DNA of 25,680 nucleotides, taken from assembly GCA_002451855.1 (NCBI GenBank), contig DKDS01000026.1:43939-69618 (forward strand), written 5' to 3'. The notes beneath the pieces were generated by a model. That model had not been told where the DNA came from and made no database searches. It saw only the letters and a program-made list of their open reading frames with translations. Source of the stretch: Ruminococcaceae bacterium UBA6842 (GTDB lineage Bacteria > Bacillota > Clostridia > Oscillospirales > Acutalibacteraceae). The position numbers were made by a program, and so were the translations under genes. This document shows positions 1-7,360 of this stretch, piece by piece. The stretch's first letter is position 1, and each line of letters begins with the position of its first letter.

Positions 1-939
1 TGCCTTTTCATACTCCTCTTCGGTTATATAGCCCTGATCCCACATCTCCCACAAAACCGTATTGCGGCGCGTTTTGTTTTCCTCGGGATGATCGTCGGGC
101 GCATAATACGAGGGACTTTTGGTTATTGCGGCAAGGCAGGCGCACTCGGCAAGGGTCAAATCCTTGACATTTTTTCCGAAATAATAATTGGACGCAACCT
201 CAACGCCGTAGGTTCCGTGACCCATAGCTATCGTATTAAGATAGCACTCGATTATTGTTTCCTTAACATAATGGTTTTCAATATATCTCGCGCGCATTAT
301 CTCACGCACCTTACGGCTCGGACGCTGAGAGGTATCGCCGGTAAGGTTTTTGACAAGCTGCTGTGTTATTGTGGAGCCGCCCTGATTTGAAGAATAAAAA
401 TGCAGGAACATATTCGCAAACGCCGCAAAGGTACGCTTCCAGTCAACTCCGTTGTGATCCATAAAACGCTTGTCCTCAATCGCGACAAACGCGTTTACAA
501 GGTTTTGCGGTATTCCGTCATAGGTAAGGTCGTTCGACTTCGCCTTGTCCTTATCGTAATTCACCCAAATGCGGTTGAAGGTTCCGTGAAGCCGCTGATA
601 TTCGGCATAATTTCCGTTTGCGTCCGTGGCGTAAATAGTCGTGGTAAAATTAAGCTTAAGGTCGTCAAGATTTTCGTCCATGGTTCCGTCAACCATGGTA
701 AACGCATAAAGCAGAAAGGCCGAGATAACAATACTTACCGTGATAAGTCCCACAAGGAATACGGTAAGCACTGCCCTCAGCGTGCGTTCGCGGCGGCTGC
801 CCTTTTTCTTCTTCTTTCCGCTGCCGTGTTTTCCGCCGTCCGAGCTGTGAGAGGAAAAGCTGTTAAGGTCGAAGCTTGTCTCCCCTGTCTCCTCAAGATT
901 AGCGGAATTATCGTAGCTGAACAAATCTCTGTCGTCCAT
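1..939 (-). CDS. Class A penicillin-binding protein (PBP1A-like), N-terminal part, cut by window edge
   Basis: This is a bifunctional peptidoglycan synthase; only the first 313 codons are in the window, and the reading frame is open to base 1. After a basic, Ser/Gly/Lys-rich cytoplasmic tail comes one membrane helix (about residues 55-78). The glycosyltransferase family 51 domain follows: the EDxxFxxHxG motif at about 155-164, with the expected catalytic Glu at 155; GGSTITQQLVKN at 187-198; then RKVREIMRARYIE and ECYLNTIAMGHGTYGVE. The transpeptidase half must lie beyond the window. I chose the ATG at 939 because TGGAG lies 6 bases upstream; the ATG at 951 has no SD. It is transcribed leftwards from the divergent region, probably from the promoter at 1163-1191, through a hairpin-rich leader. 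The family call is secure. The exact paralogue (PBP1A, 1B or 2C type) cannot be decided without the C-terminus. Confidence 0.93.
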   Translation of the reverse strand, partial: MDDRDLFSYDNSANLEETGETSFDLNSFSSHSSDGGKHGSGKKKKKGSRRERTLRAVLTVFLVGLITVSIVISAFLLYAFTMVDGTMDENLDDLKLNFTTTIYATDANGNYAEYQRLHGTFNRIWVNYDKDKAKSNDLTYDGIPQNLVNAFVAIEDKRFMDHNGVDWKRTFAAFANMFLHFYSSNQGGSTITQQLVKNLTGDTSQRPSRKVREIMRARYIENHYVKETIIECYLNTIAMGHGTYGVEVASNYYFGKNVKDLTLAECACLAAITKSPSYYAPDDHPEENKTRRNTVLWEMWDQGYITEEEYEKA

Positions 940-999
940 CCGGTTCTCCATTCTGCCGACAAAAATCGGCACAATTAAATGATATTTTTTCAAATACGG

Positions 1000-1170
1000 A
1001 GTTATTATACCTTAATTGCAAAGACCGAAGGTCTTTTACGGCGTAAGCCGTGCCGTGCCGCAGCACGACGGCTGTTATGATACAATGTTTTTATGTGAAA
1101 ATCTCCGATTTTCGAGCGCAGTATGCGCTGCGGCGGCGTACCACCGCCGCCGACTTAAAGTTATTATACC
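1000..1170. repeat. Hairpin cluster bounded by 12-bp direct repeats
   Basis: The 350-base gap between the PBP gene and the DUF951 gene holds six small hairpins almost end to end: arms 1020-1026/1030-1036 (7 bp, loop GAA), 1038-1042/1047-1051, 1054-1058/1063-1067, 1097-1103/1107-1113 (7 bp, loop TCC), 1115-1120/1124-1129 (6 bp, loop GTA) and 1132-1138/1145-1151 (7 bp). The block is flanked by a perfect direct repeat, AGTTATTATACC, at 1000-1011 and 1159-1170. A related copy, GTTATGATAC, lies between the two hairpin groups at 1074-1083. On the minus strand each perfect repeat carries a TATAAT box. It could be a small mobile palindromic element with a target-site duplication, or a structured leader. 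No ORF here looks coding. Confidence 0.6.
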
Positions 1171-1191
1171 ATACACAGCTTTGAAAATCAA
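1163..1191 (-). promoter_or_regulatory. Sigma-A promoter reading toward the PBP gene
   Basis: On the minus strand TTGATT (1186-1191), a 17-base spacer and TATAAT (1163-1168) form a good vegetative promoter. Transcription would start near 1156 and run about 215 bases through the hairpin cluster before the PBP start. The duplicate TATAAT at 1004-1009 has no matching -35 box, so this upstream copy is the likely active one. Confidence 0.6.
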
Positions 1192-1231
1192 CTTTTTTAC
1201 CCCATAAGCGCCGTGCGGCGCCCTTTTGCTC

Positions 1232-1260
1232 TTGCTTTCGTGCGGTGTTTGTTATATAAT
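1232..1260 (+). promoter_or_regulatory. Sigma-A promoter for the DUF951-prfA operon
   Basis: TTGCTT (1232-1237), a 17-base spacer and a perfect TATAAT (1255-1260) lie 30 bases upstream of the first gene. A perfect palindrome, GCGCCGTGCGGCGC, at 1208-1221 lies just upstream between the two divergent promoters; it could be an operator or simply another hairpin. Confidence 0.6.
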
Positions 1261-1289
1261 AGTAAAAAATGCGGGGAGTGTAAGCGTTA

Positions 1290-1496
1290 ATGGATATAAG
1301 CGTCGGGGATAAGCTTTTAATGAAGAAAAAACACCCCTGCGGTGCAGATACCTTTTCGGTGCTAAGGGTCGGAATGGATTTCCGTCTTAAGTGCGACGGC
1401 TGCGGCCGTGAGGTAATGATTCCCCGTACAAAGGCGGAAAAAAGCCTTAAAAAAATTATTAAGACCGACGGAGAACAAATATGTTTGAAAAAATAG
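1290..1496 (+). CDS. DUF951 family small protein (YyzM-like)
   Basis: This is a 68-residue basic protein. It matches the DUF951 family pattern I know: a short GD..xMKKxHPCG start, a central xVxRVGMDFRLKC stretch, a CxxCGRxVMxPR motif and a Lys-rich end. The two cysteines of CDGCG plus the earlier Cys/His look like a small metal-binding or SH3-like fold, but the family has no established function. GGGGAG lies 11 bases before the ATG. The last 16 bases overlap the start of prfA, so the two are co-transcribed and probably translationally coupled. It ends in TAG. Linkage to prfA hints at a ribosome-related role, but that is inference only. Confidence 0.85.
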   Translation: MDISVGDKLLMKKKHPCGADTFSVLRVGMDFRLKCDGCGREVMIPRTKAEKSLKKIIKTDGEQICLKK

Positions 1497-2560
1497 AAGC
1501 AGTCGCGAACCGATATGAGCAAATATCGGCAGAGCTTTCAAGACCGGAGACCGCCGCGGACAACGAACAGTTCGCACGGCTTATGAAGGAATATGCGGAA
1601 ATGACGCCGATAGTTGAAAAATACCGTGAGTATAAATCGGCAAAGGCTACCGAAGCCGAGGCTCTGCAAATTCTCTCGGAAAGCGGACTCGAAAAGGATA
1701 TGAAGGAGCTTGCCGAGGAGGAGCTTAAAGAGGCGAAGGAAAAAATAGCCGTCTGCTCGGACGAGCTTAAGATACTTTTACTGCCTAAGGACCCGAACGA
1801 CGAAAAGAATGTAATAGTTGAAATAAGAGGCGGCGCCGGCGGCGAGGAAGCCGCGCTTTTTGCGGGAACGCTTTACAGAATGTATACTATGTACGCAGAA
1901 TCAAAGCACTGGAGCATTGAGGTTATAAACGCCAACGAAACGGAGCTCGGCGGATTTAAGGAAATAGTGTTTATGATAGAGGGCGCGGGGGCGTACTCCC
2001 GTCTTAAATACGAAAGCGGCGTACACCGTGTTCAGCGTGTGCCCGATACCGAAACGCAGGGGCGAATCCACACCTCCACCGTAACGGTAGCGGTTTTGCC
2101 CGAGGCAGAGGATGTCGAGCTTGAAATAAATCCCGCCGACCTTAAAATAGACACCTTCCGTTCATCGGGAGCCGGCGGTCAGCACATCAACAAAACCTCC
2201 TCCGCAATAAGGGTTACGCATATTCCGACAGGCACGGTCGTTGAGTGTCAGGACGAGCGCAGTCAGTACAAAAATAAGGACAAGGCGCTTAAAATTCTCC
2301 GCTCCCGTCTGCTTGATAAGGCGCAAAGGGAGCATGACGAGGCTATCGCCTCCGACCGCCGTTCTCAGGTGGGCACGGGCGACCGCAGTGAGAGAATAAG
2401 AACCTACAACTATCCGCAGGGCAGAGTTACCGACCACCGCATAGGTCTTACCCTTTATAAGCTTGAGCAGATATTAAACGGCGACCTTGACGAGGTTGTG
2501 GATTCGCTTATAACCTACTTCAGAACCGAAGCGTTAAAGTCGGAGAACGAGGGATTATAA
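1481..2560 (+). CDS. prfA: Peptide chain release factor 1
   Basis: RF1 recognises UAA and UAG in the ribosomal A site and triggers hydrolysis of peptidyl-tRNA. The protein is 359 residues, the normal length. An N-terminal helical domain is followed by the codon-recognition PxT motif (PDT, residues 188-190, within RVQRVPDTETQGRIHTS). This marks RF1 rather than RF2, which has SPF. The catalytic GGQ is at 232-234 within SSGAGGQHINKTSSA. GGAG lies 7 bases before the ATG. It overlaps the DUF951 gene upstream, and its TAA shares a base with the tsaC ATG. The gene for the methyltransferase that modifies the GGQ glutamine (prmC), often found directly after prfA in Firmicutes, is not here. Confidence 0.98.
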   Translation: MFEKIEAVANRYEQISAELSRPETAADNEQFARLMKEYAEMTPIVEKYREYKSAKATEAEALQILSESGLEKDMKELAEEELKEAKEKIAVCSDELKILLLPKDPNDEKNVIVEIRGGAGGEEAALFAGTLYRMYTMYAESKHWSIEVINANETELGGFKEIVFMIEGAGAYSRLKYESGVHRVQRVPDTETQGRIHTSTVTVAVLPEAEDVELEINPADLKIDTFRSSGAGGQHINKTSSAIRVTHIPTGTVVECQDERSQYKNKDKALKILRSRLLDKAQREHDEAIASDRRSQVGTGDRSERIRTYNYPQGRVTDHRIGLTLYKLEQILNGDLDEVVDSLITYFRTEALKSENEGL

Positions 2561-3582
2561 TGCTTACAAAAAGGCTTAAAACAGACCGTGAAAGCTATGA
2601 CGGCAGTATAAGGGAAGCGGCAGAAATATTAAAAAACGGCGGAATAGCGGCTATCCCCACCGAAACGGTATACGGTCTTGCGGCGTCCGCGCTTGATGAA
2701 GAAGCGGTGAAAAAGGTATTTGTCGCAAAGGGCCGTCCGCAGGACAATCCGCTGATAGTTCATATAGCAAATATTGATACGCTGAGCGAAATAGCCACTG
2801 ATATTCCCGACGGCGCATATAAATGCGCCGAAAAATTCTGGCCCGGTCCGCTTACAATGGTGCTTAAAAGAACGGATAAAATACCTGCCCTTGTATCAGC
2901 AGGTCTTGATACGGTAGCCGTCAGGATGCCGTCCGACAAAACCGCCCGTGATATAATAACGGCAAGCGGACTGCCCCTTGCGGCTCCGTCCGCCAATACA
3001 TCGGGCAAACCAAGCCCCACCTCTGCCAAATATGTAATAGACGACCTTGACGGCAAGATAGACGCCGTTGTAATGTCGGGAGATTGCAGGGTCGGCGTTG
3101 AGTCTACGGTCATAACCCTTGTCACCTCTCCGCCGAGGCTTTTAAGACCCGGTGCCGTAACAGTCGAGCAGCTAAGGGAGATATTCCCCGATATAGTTGT
3201 GGACAAAGCGGTTTTATCCGAACCCGAAAAGGGCGAAAAGGTAGCGTCGCCCGGTATGAAATACAAGCATTATGCTCCCAAAACCGAAACCTATCTTGTA
3301 GAGGGAGACTCCGACAGCTTTGCCGAATTTGTAAACGCAAAACGGGACGCGGCGGCGGTCTGCTTTTCCGAGGACAGCGAAAGGATTAACATTCCCTGCT
3401 TATTTTACGGCACGGGAAAGGATGAATACACACTGGCGCACGGCGTTTTTTCGGCCCTGCGTGAGGCGGACACATTAAATAAATCCGCAATTTATGTCCA
3501 TGCGCCGTCCAAATCGGGCGTGGGTCTTGCGGTTTATAACCGTCTTATCCGCGCGGCGGCGTTCAGGGTGATAACGCTATGA
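2560..3582 (+). CDS. tsaC: L-threonylcarbamoyladenylate synthase (TsaC/Sua5, two-domain form)
   Basis: This cytoplasmic enzyme makes threonylcarbamoyl-AMP from threonine, bicarbonate and ATP, the first step of t6A37 tRNA modification. At 340 residues it is the long Sua5 form. The YrdC-like catalytic domain (about 15-205) shows IPTETVYGLAASA, KGRPQDNPLIVHI, the SANTSGKPSPT loop and a VESTVI segment. A linker with GMKYKHYAPK leads to the C-terminal Sua5 domain (about 235-340). The start overlaps the prfA stop by one base (TAATG), with GAGGGA upstream, and the stop overlaps coaE by four bases (ATGA), so this is a tightly coupled operon gene. Sua5-type proteins are also called ywlC. The functional call is secure. 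Confidence 0.96.
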   Translation: MLTKRLKTDRESYDGSIREAAEILKNGGIAAIPTETVYGLAASALDEEAVKKVFVAKGRPQDNPLIVHIANIDTLSEIATDIPDGAYKCAEKFWPGPLTMVLKRTDKIPALVSAGLDTVAVRMPSDKTARDIITASGLPLAAPSANTSGKPSPTSAKYVIDDLDGKIDAVVMSGDCRVGVESTVITLVTSPPRLLRPGAVTVEQLREIFPDIVVDKAVLSEPEKGEKVASPGMKYKHYAPKTETYLVEGDSDSFAEFVNAKRDAAAVCFSEDSERINIPCLFYGTGKDEYTLAHGVFSALREADTLNKSAIYVHAPSKSGVGLAVYNRLIRAAAFRVITL

Positions 3583-4166
3583 GTGTTCTTATAGGTCTGA
3601 CAGGGCCGACGGGTGCCGGAAAAAGCACGGTATCGGGAGCAGCCGAAAATTTCGGCTTTAAGGTAATCGACTGCGATAAAACGGCAAGAAAAGCAACCGA
3701 AAAGGAAACCGAGGGTCTGTCCGCCCTTGTCAAAGCGTTCGGAGACGGAATTTTACTTCCCGACGGTTCGCTTAACCGAAAAGCGCTTGCCGCTAAAGCG
3801 TTTAAAAACGCCGAATCGACAGAGCTTTTAAACAGTACATTACTGCCCTACATAGTAAGGCTTATTTACCGCGAAGCGGGCAGCGGCAACTGTCTTCTTG
3901 ACGCGCCGACCCTTTTTGAAAGCGGTATTGATACAGCCTGCTTTAAAACAATAGCGGTGCTTGCCGACAGGGAAACACGAAAGAAGCGCATAATCGAAAG
4001 AGACGGGCTTTCGGAAAAAGAGGCTCTGCTTAGAATGAACGCCGGAAAAAACGATGATTTTTATAAAAGCAGGGCAGACTGCATAATATATAATAACGGT
4101 GACGAAAATGCGGTAATAAAACGCTTTTCCGATATATTAAAAGAAATAACGGAGGAATTGCAATGA
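3579..4166 (+). CDS. coaE: Dephospho-CoA kinase
   Basis: This enzyme catalyses the last step of coenzyme A synthesis, ATP-dependent phosphorylation of the 3'-hydroxyl of dephospho-CoA. At 195 residues it has the usual length. The P-loop GPTGAGKS is at residues 9-16, close to the N-terminus as in the family. VIDCDKTARK provides the substrate-side acidic residues. LLDAPTLFESG is the family's conserved D-x-P-L-L-F-E-like motif, and a basic lid segment (REIRKKRIIERDGLS-like) follows. One oddity is the P-loop reading G-P-T-G rather than the common G-G-I-G. The ATG overlaps the end of tsaC, and the TGA overlaps the M18 peptidase start, in both cases as ATGA. Confidence 0.95.
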   Translation: MSVLIGLTGPTGAGKSTVSGAAENFGFKVIDCDKTARKATEKETEGLSALVKAFGDGILLPDGSLNRKALAAKAFKNAESTELLNSTLLPYIVRLIYREAGSGNCLLDAPTLFESGIDTACFKTIAVLADRETRKKRIIERDGLSEKEALLRMNAGKNDDFYKSRADCIIYNNGDENAVIKRFSDILKEITEELQ

Positions 4167-5560
4167 GTGAAAAAACAGCGGCCGAGCAATTAAAGGAACA
4201 GCTTTTTTTAAAGCGTAAAAACGGCAGGCTTACATCTGACGAAGCGGTGCTTAATAAGGCGCAGGAATACTGCGAGGGATATAAGGACTTTTTAAACCGA
4301 GCCAAAACCGAGCGTGAAGCGGTAAAGGCAGCGGTTAAAGCGGCAGAGGAAAAAGGCTTTAAAAAATTCGAGTACGGCAAGACCTACGACGCCGGCGATA
4401 AGGTTTACATCAATAACAGGGGCAAGACGCTCGCCCTTGCGGTTATCGGAAAACAGCCGGTTGAAAACGGCGTAAACATAACCGCCGCGCATATCGACTC
4501 GCCCCGTCTTGATTTAAAGCCCAACCCGCTTTACGAGGATGTGGATTTAGCGCTTTTTAAGACTCACTATTACGGCGGAATTAAAAAATATCAGTGGACA
4601 GCCGTACCGCTTGCGCTTCACGGTGTTTTCGTGCTTAAGGACGGAACCGTAAAGGAAGTGTCCGTCGGTGAAAAGGATGACGAGCCCAAATTTGTAATAA
4701 ACGACCTTTTACCGCACCTTGCCTCCGAGCAGGTAAAGCGCACCTTAAACGAGGGAATTAAGGGCGAAGAGCTTAATGTGCTTATGGGCAGCCACCCATT
4801 TAAGGACGATAAGGGAAGCGAGCTTGTAAAGCTTAATATTTTAAAGCTGCTTAATGAAAAATACGGCGTTACGGAGGAGGATTTCCTTTCCGCCGAGCTT
4901 GAAATGGTGCCTGCCGCAAAGTCTTGTGACATCGGCTTTGACCGTTCGCTTATAGGCTCCTACGGTCAGGATGACCGTGTTTGCGCTTACCCTGCGCTTA
5001 CCGCCGTATTGGAGGTTGAAAATCCCGAAAAGACCGCGCTTGCGATTCTTACTGACAAGGAAGAAATAGGCTCCTGCGGAAATACGGGTCTTGAATCGGA
5101 TTTCCTGCGCTTTGTAATAGGTGACCTTGCAAAAATGCAGAACGGCGACCCGACGGTGGCGCTCCGCCGTTCAAGATGCCTGTCCGCAGATGTAAACGCG
5201 GGTATGGACCCGACCTTCCAGGATGTTATGGAAAGAAGAAATGCGTCACTTTTAAACTACGGCGTTGTTGTTACAAAATACACGGGTGCCAGAGGCAAAT
5301 CCGGCACATCGGACGCTTCCGCCGAATATGTTGCCGAGATCCGTTCTATGCTTGACAAAGAGAGAATTGTATGGCAAACAGGCGAGCTTGGAAAGGTTGA
5401 TATAGGCGGCGGCGGTACGGTCGCTATGTTTATCGCAAATATGGGCGTTGATGTTGTGGATCTCGGCGTTCCGGTGCTTTCAATGCACGCACCCTTTGAG
5501 ACCACCGCAAAATTTGATATTTATATGTGCTACCGCGCAATGTACGAGTTTATGAAATAA
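4163..5560 (+). CDS. M18 family zinc aminopeptidase
   Basis: This is a cytoplasmic di-zinc aminopeptidase of the aspartyl-aminopeptidase family M18, 465 residues, the usual size. Metal-site and catalytic motifs are in order: AAHIDSPRLD with His110 and Asp112, GQDDR with Asp270/Asp271, DKEEIGS with Glu300/Glu301, and a C-terminal SMHAPFE with His442. M18 enzymes usually prefer acidic or hydrophobic N-terminal residues and form dodecamers; the exact specificity cannot be read from the sequence. GGAGG lies 7 bases upstream of the ATG, which overlaps the coaE stop (ATGA). This is the last gene of the overlapping prfA operon. It probably helps complete peptide degradation to free amino acids. Confidence 0.94.
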   Translation: MSEKTAAEQLKEQLFLKRKNGRLTSDEAVLNKAQEYCEGYKDFLNRAKTEREAVKAAVKAAEEKGFKKFEYGKTYDAGDKVYINNRGKTLALAVIGKQPVENGVNITAAHIDSPRLDLKPNPLYEDVDLALFKTHYYGGIKKYQWTAVPLALHGVFVLKDGTVKEVSVGEKDDEPKFVINDLLPHLASEQVKRTLNEGIKGEELNVLMGSHPFKDDKGSELVKLNILKLLNEKYGVTEEDFLSAELEMVPAAKSCDIGFDRSLIGSYGQDDRVCAYPALTAVLEVENPEKTALAILTDKEEIGSCGNTGLESDFLRFVIGDLAKMQNGDPTVALRRSRCLSADVNAGMDPTFQDVMERRNASLLNYGVVVTKYTGARGKSGTSDASAEYVAEIRSMLDKERIVWQTGELGKVDIGGGGTVAMFIANMGVDVVDLGVPVLSMHAPFETTAKFDIYMCYRAMYEFMK

Positions 5561-5567
5561 TATCACC

Positions 5568-5624
5568 TGTCCTTTATTTTCTCATATACTGTTAATGATC
5601 CGGGTCGATGAAAATGAAAGGACA
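5568..5624 (+). promoter_or_regulatory. Hairpin that would mask the SD of the small membrane protein
   Basis: Arms 5568-5581 and 5610-5624 pair over 14 bp with a single bulged G (5616) and a 28-base loop. The 3' arm contains AAAGGA (5617-5622), the only SD candidate for the ATG at 5634. Read as RNA, this puts the ribosome site inside the stem. No U tract follows, so it does not look like a terminator. No ligand-binding core is evident. Confidence 0.5.
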
Positions 5625-5633
5625 AGTGAAAGT

Positions 5634-5867
5634 ATGTATTGTAATGAAGAAACAAGGAATACTGCCTGCCGTTTAAGAAGGAACGGACACTGCTTATCTG
5701 CCGTTATATGCGTACTTGCCTCGTTATTCTTCTTCCTTGCAGGAGCAATAGCCGGCGCTTACGCGGCTGAGTTTGTAATATCGGCGATAGTACCCATAGC
5801 CATTTTTGCGATAATACTGCTTATCGGCGTGCTTATTGCATTGTGGTTAAGACACTGTCGGAATTGA
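5634..5867 (+). CDS. Small two-helix membrane protein, unknown function
   Basis: This is a predicted 77-residue protein. The N-terminal 20 residues are polar and basic with several cysteines, which should stay in the cytoplasm. Two hydrophobic helices follow (about residues 21-44 and 47-70), with a short RHCRN tail. I chose the ATG at 5634 because AAAGGA lies upstream, though the 11-base spacing is long; the in-frame ATG at 5595 has no SD. I do not recognise the family. It lies 73 bases after the M18 gene and 71 before mnmE, in the same direction. Base composition matches the neighbours. The hairpin upstream may control its translation. It could be a membrane-stress or holin-like small protein, but nothing in the sequence decides this. 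Confidence 0.6.
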   Translation: MYCNEETRNTACRLRRNGHCLSAVICVLASLFFFLAGAIAGAYAAEFVISAIVPIAIFAIILLIGVLIALWLRHCRN

Positions 5868-5879
5868 AAATTTTCCGTT

Positions 5880-5905
5880 TTCGGCACGCTGTAAGGCGTG
5901 CCGAA
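5880..5905 (+). other. 10-bp perfect hairpin between the small membrane gene and mnmE
   Basis: TTCGGCACGC (5880-5889) pairs perfectly with GCGTGCCGAA (5896-5905) around a six-base loop. There is no U run after it, so it is a weak candidate terminator. It could instead be an RNA processing or stability stem within a longer transcript that includes mnmE. Confidence 0.5.
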
Positions 5906-5938
5906 GCTGTAATTTAAGCCTAAAAAGGATGTGTAAAT

Positions 5939-7300
5939 ATGTCTGACCGCACAATAGCGGCAATCGCAACCCCACTCGGCGAAAGCTCGGTAGGTGTAAT
6001 ACGGATTTCGGGTGATGACGCCGTAGCCGTAGCCGACAGGGTGTTTTTCGCTTTTTCGGGCAAACCGCTCTCGGTGCTCGGCGGATACCGCGCGGCATAC
6101 GGAGAGATAAAAAAAGACGGCACCGTGCTTGACGATGCCGTTGCGCTTGTTTTTAAAGCCCCGAAAAGCTACACGGGCGAGGATGTTGTGGAAATATCCG
6201 TCCACGGGGGAAGACTGCTTTTGCTTGAAATACTGCGCCTTATTTTACAAAACGGCGCTGTATCGGCAGAACCCGGTGAATTTACAAAACGGGCGTTTTT
6301 AAACGGAAAGACCGACCTTACCAAAGCCGAAAGCATTATGGGGCTTATATCCGCAAAATCGGAATCGGAATTAAGGCTGTCAAGAGCCGCCCACATAGGA
6401 AAAATAAGCGAAAAAACCGAAGAAATACAGAAAGACCTCATTGCGGCAGACGCCGCAATCGCCGCATATTCGGACTATCCCGACGAGGATATTGAGGGGC
6501 TTGACCGAGATAACTTCCTTAAAATGCTTGAAAATGCCGAGAAATCGCTCCGTGAAATGCTTTCTTCCTACGACGCCGGCAGAATAATCCGCGAGGGAAT
6601 ACAAACCGTTATTGTAGGCAAGCCAAATGTCGGAAAATCCACCGTTATGAATATGCTAAGCGGCTGTGAACGCTCGATAGTAACGGATGTTGCGGGAACC
6701 ACACGGGATGTTATAGAGGAAACGGTGAACGCCGACGGAATAATACTCCGCTTAGCGGACACCGCCGGAATACACTCAACCGACGATAAGGTTGAAAGCA
6801 TAGGCGTTGAACGGGCAAAATCACGCATAGACACGGCGGAGCTTGTTCTTGCGGTTTTTGACTGCGCCCGACCGCTTGACATCGATGATATTTCGCTTAT
6901 TGACGCCCTTGACCCGAAAAACACCATAGTTATACTTAACAAAACAGACCTTGAAAGCAAAATAGACCGCGGTGCCTTTAACGGCTTCAGGACGGTGGAA
7001 ACCGCCGCCAAAAGCAATAAGGGACACGGCGAGCTTTTAAAGGAGATAACCGATATTTCGGGTACGGCTTCGCTTGACCCCGACAGCGCCGTGCTTATGA
7101 ACGAACGCCAGCGAGCCTGTGCCGTGCGTGCGCTTGACGGCGTAAGAGAAGCCGCGTTTGCGCTTAAAAGCGGCAACACTATGGACGCTGTGGGAATTTG
7201 CGTTGACGACGCGCTCGCCGCGCTTTTGGAGCTTACCGGCAAGCGGGTCACAAACGAGGTGACGGATGAAATCTTCCGCCGTTTTTGCGTGGGGAAATAA
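5939..7300 (+). CDS. mnmE: tRNA modification GTPase MnmE
   Basis: With MnmG, MnmE installs the carboxymethylaminomethyl group on U34 of tRNAs reading NNA/NNG codons. The protein is 453 residues, the normal length. The N-terminal folate-binding TrmE domain (about 1-120) begins with TIAAIATPLGESSVGVIRISG. A helical domain surrounds the G domain, which has GKPNVGKS (227-234), the GTTRD switch, DTAGI and NKTD. The protein ends in the diagnostic FCVGK, supplying the C-terminal cysteine of the (C)xGK motif. AAGGAT lies 8 bases before the ATG. MnmE depends on a methylene-THF-type cofactor. mnmG and the usual rnpA/yidC/jag cluster are not next to it here. A strong bidirectional terminator follows 16 bases after the stop. 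Confidence 0.98.
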   Translation: MSDRTIAAIATPLGESSVGVIRISGDDAVAVADRVFFAFSGKPLSVLGGYRAAYGEIKKDGTVLDDAVALVFKAPKSYTGEDVVEISVHGGRLLLLEILRLILQNGAVSAEPGEFTKRAFLNGKTDLTKAESIMGLISAKSESELRLSRAAHIGKISEKTEEIQKDLIAADAAIAAYSDYPDEDIEGLDRDNFLKMLENAEKSLREMLSSYDAGRIIREGIQTVIVGKPNVGKSTVMNMLSGCERSIVTDVAGTTRDVIEETVNADGIILRLADTAGIHSTDDKVESIGVERAKSRIDTAELVLAVFDCARPLDIDDISLIDALDPKNTIVILNKTDLESKIDRGAFNGFRTVETAAKSNKGHGELLKEITDISGTASLDPDSAVLMNERQRACAVRALDGVREAAFALKSGNTMDAVGICVDDALAALLELTGKRVTNEVTDEIFRRFCVGK

Positions 7301-7315
7301 TTGCTTTAACGATAG

Positions 7316-7347
7316 AAAAAGGTCTTGCCATACGGCAAGACCTTTTT
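7316..7347. terminator. Bidirectional terminator between mnmE and rny
   Basis: AAAAAGGTCTTGCC (7316-7329) pairs perfectly with GGCAAGACCTTTTT (7334-7347) around the loop ATAC. A U tract follows on the plus strand, and the A tract gives one on the minus strand. It sits between the convergent mnmE and rny stops, so it can serve both. Confidence 0.92.
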
Positions 7348-7360
7348 TAACTTACATAAA

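Noticed and set aside
400..978. 192-codon plus-strand frame
   Set aside because: It is antisense to the PBP gene, whose minus-strand frame shows complete GT51 motifs; the plus frame has no SD and no family resemblance.
1000..1170. CRISPR-like array
   Set aside because: The repeat is only 10-12 bases, occurs two to three times with unequal spacing, and the intervening sequences are themselves palindromes rather than unique spacers; no cas genes.
1091..1522. 143-codon minus-strand frame across DUF951 and the hairpin region
   Set aside because: It runs over the PBP promoter and hairpins, is antisense to a recognisable DUF951 gene and has low-complexity Arg-rich translation.
6568..7251. 227-codon minus-strand frame opposite mnmE
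   Set aside because: Ser/Ala/Ile-rich shadow of the MnmE G domain; no SD, no motif.
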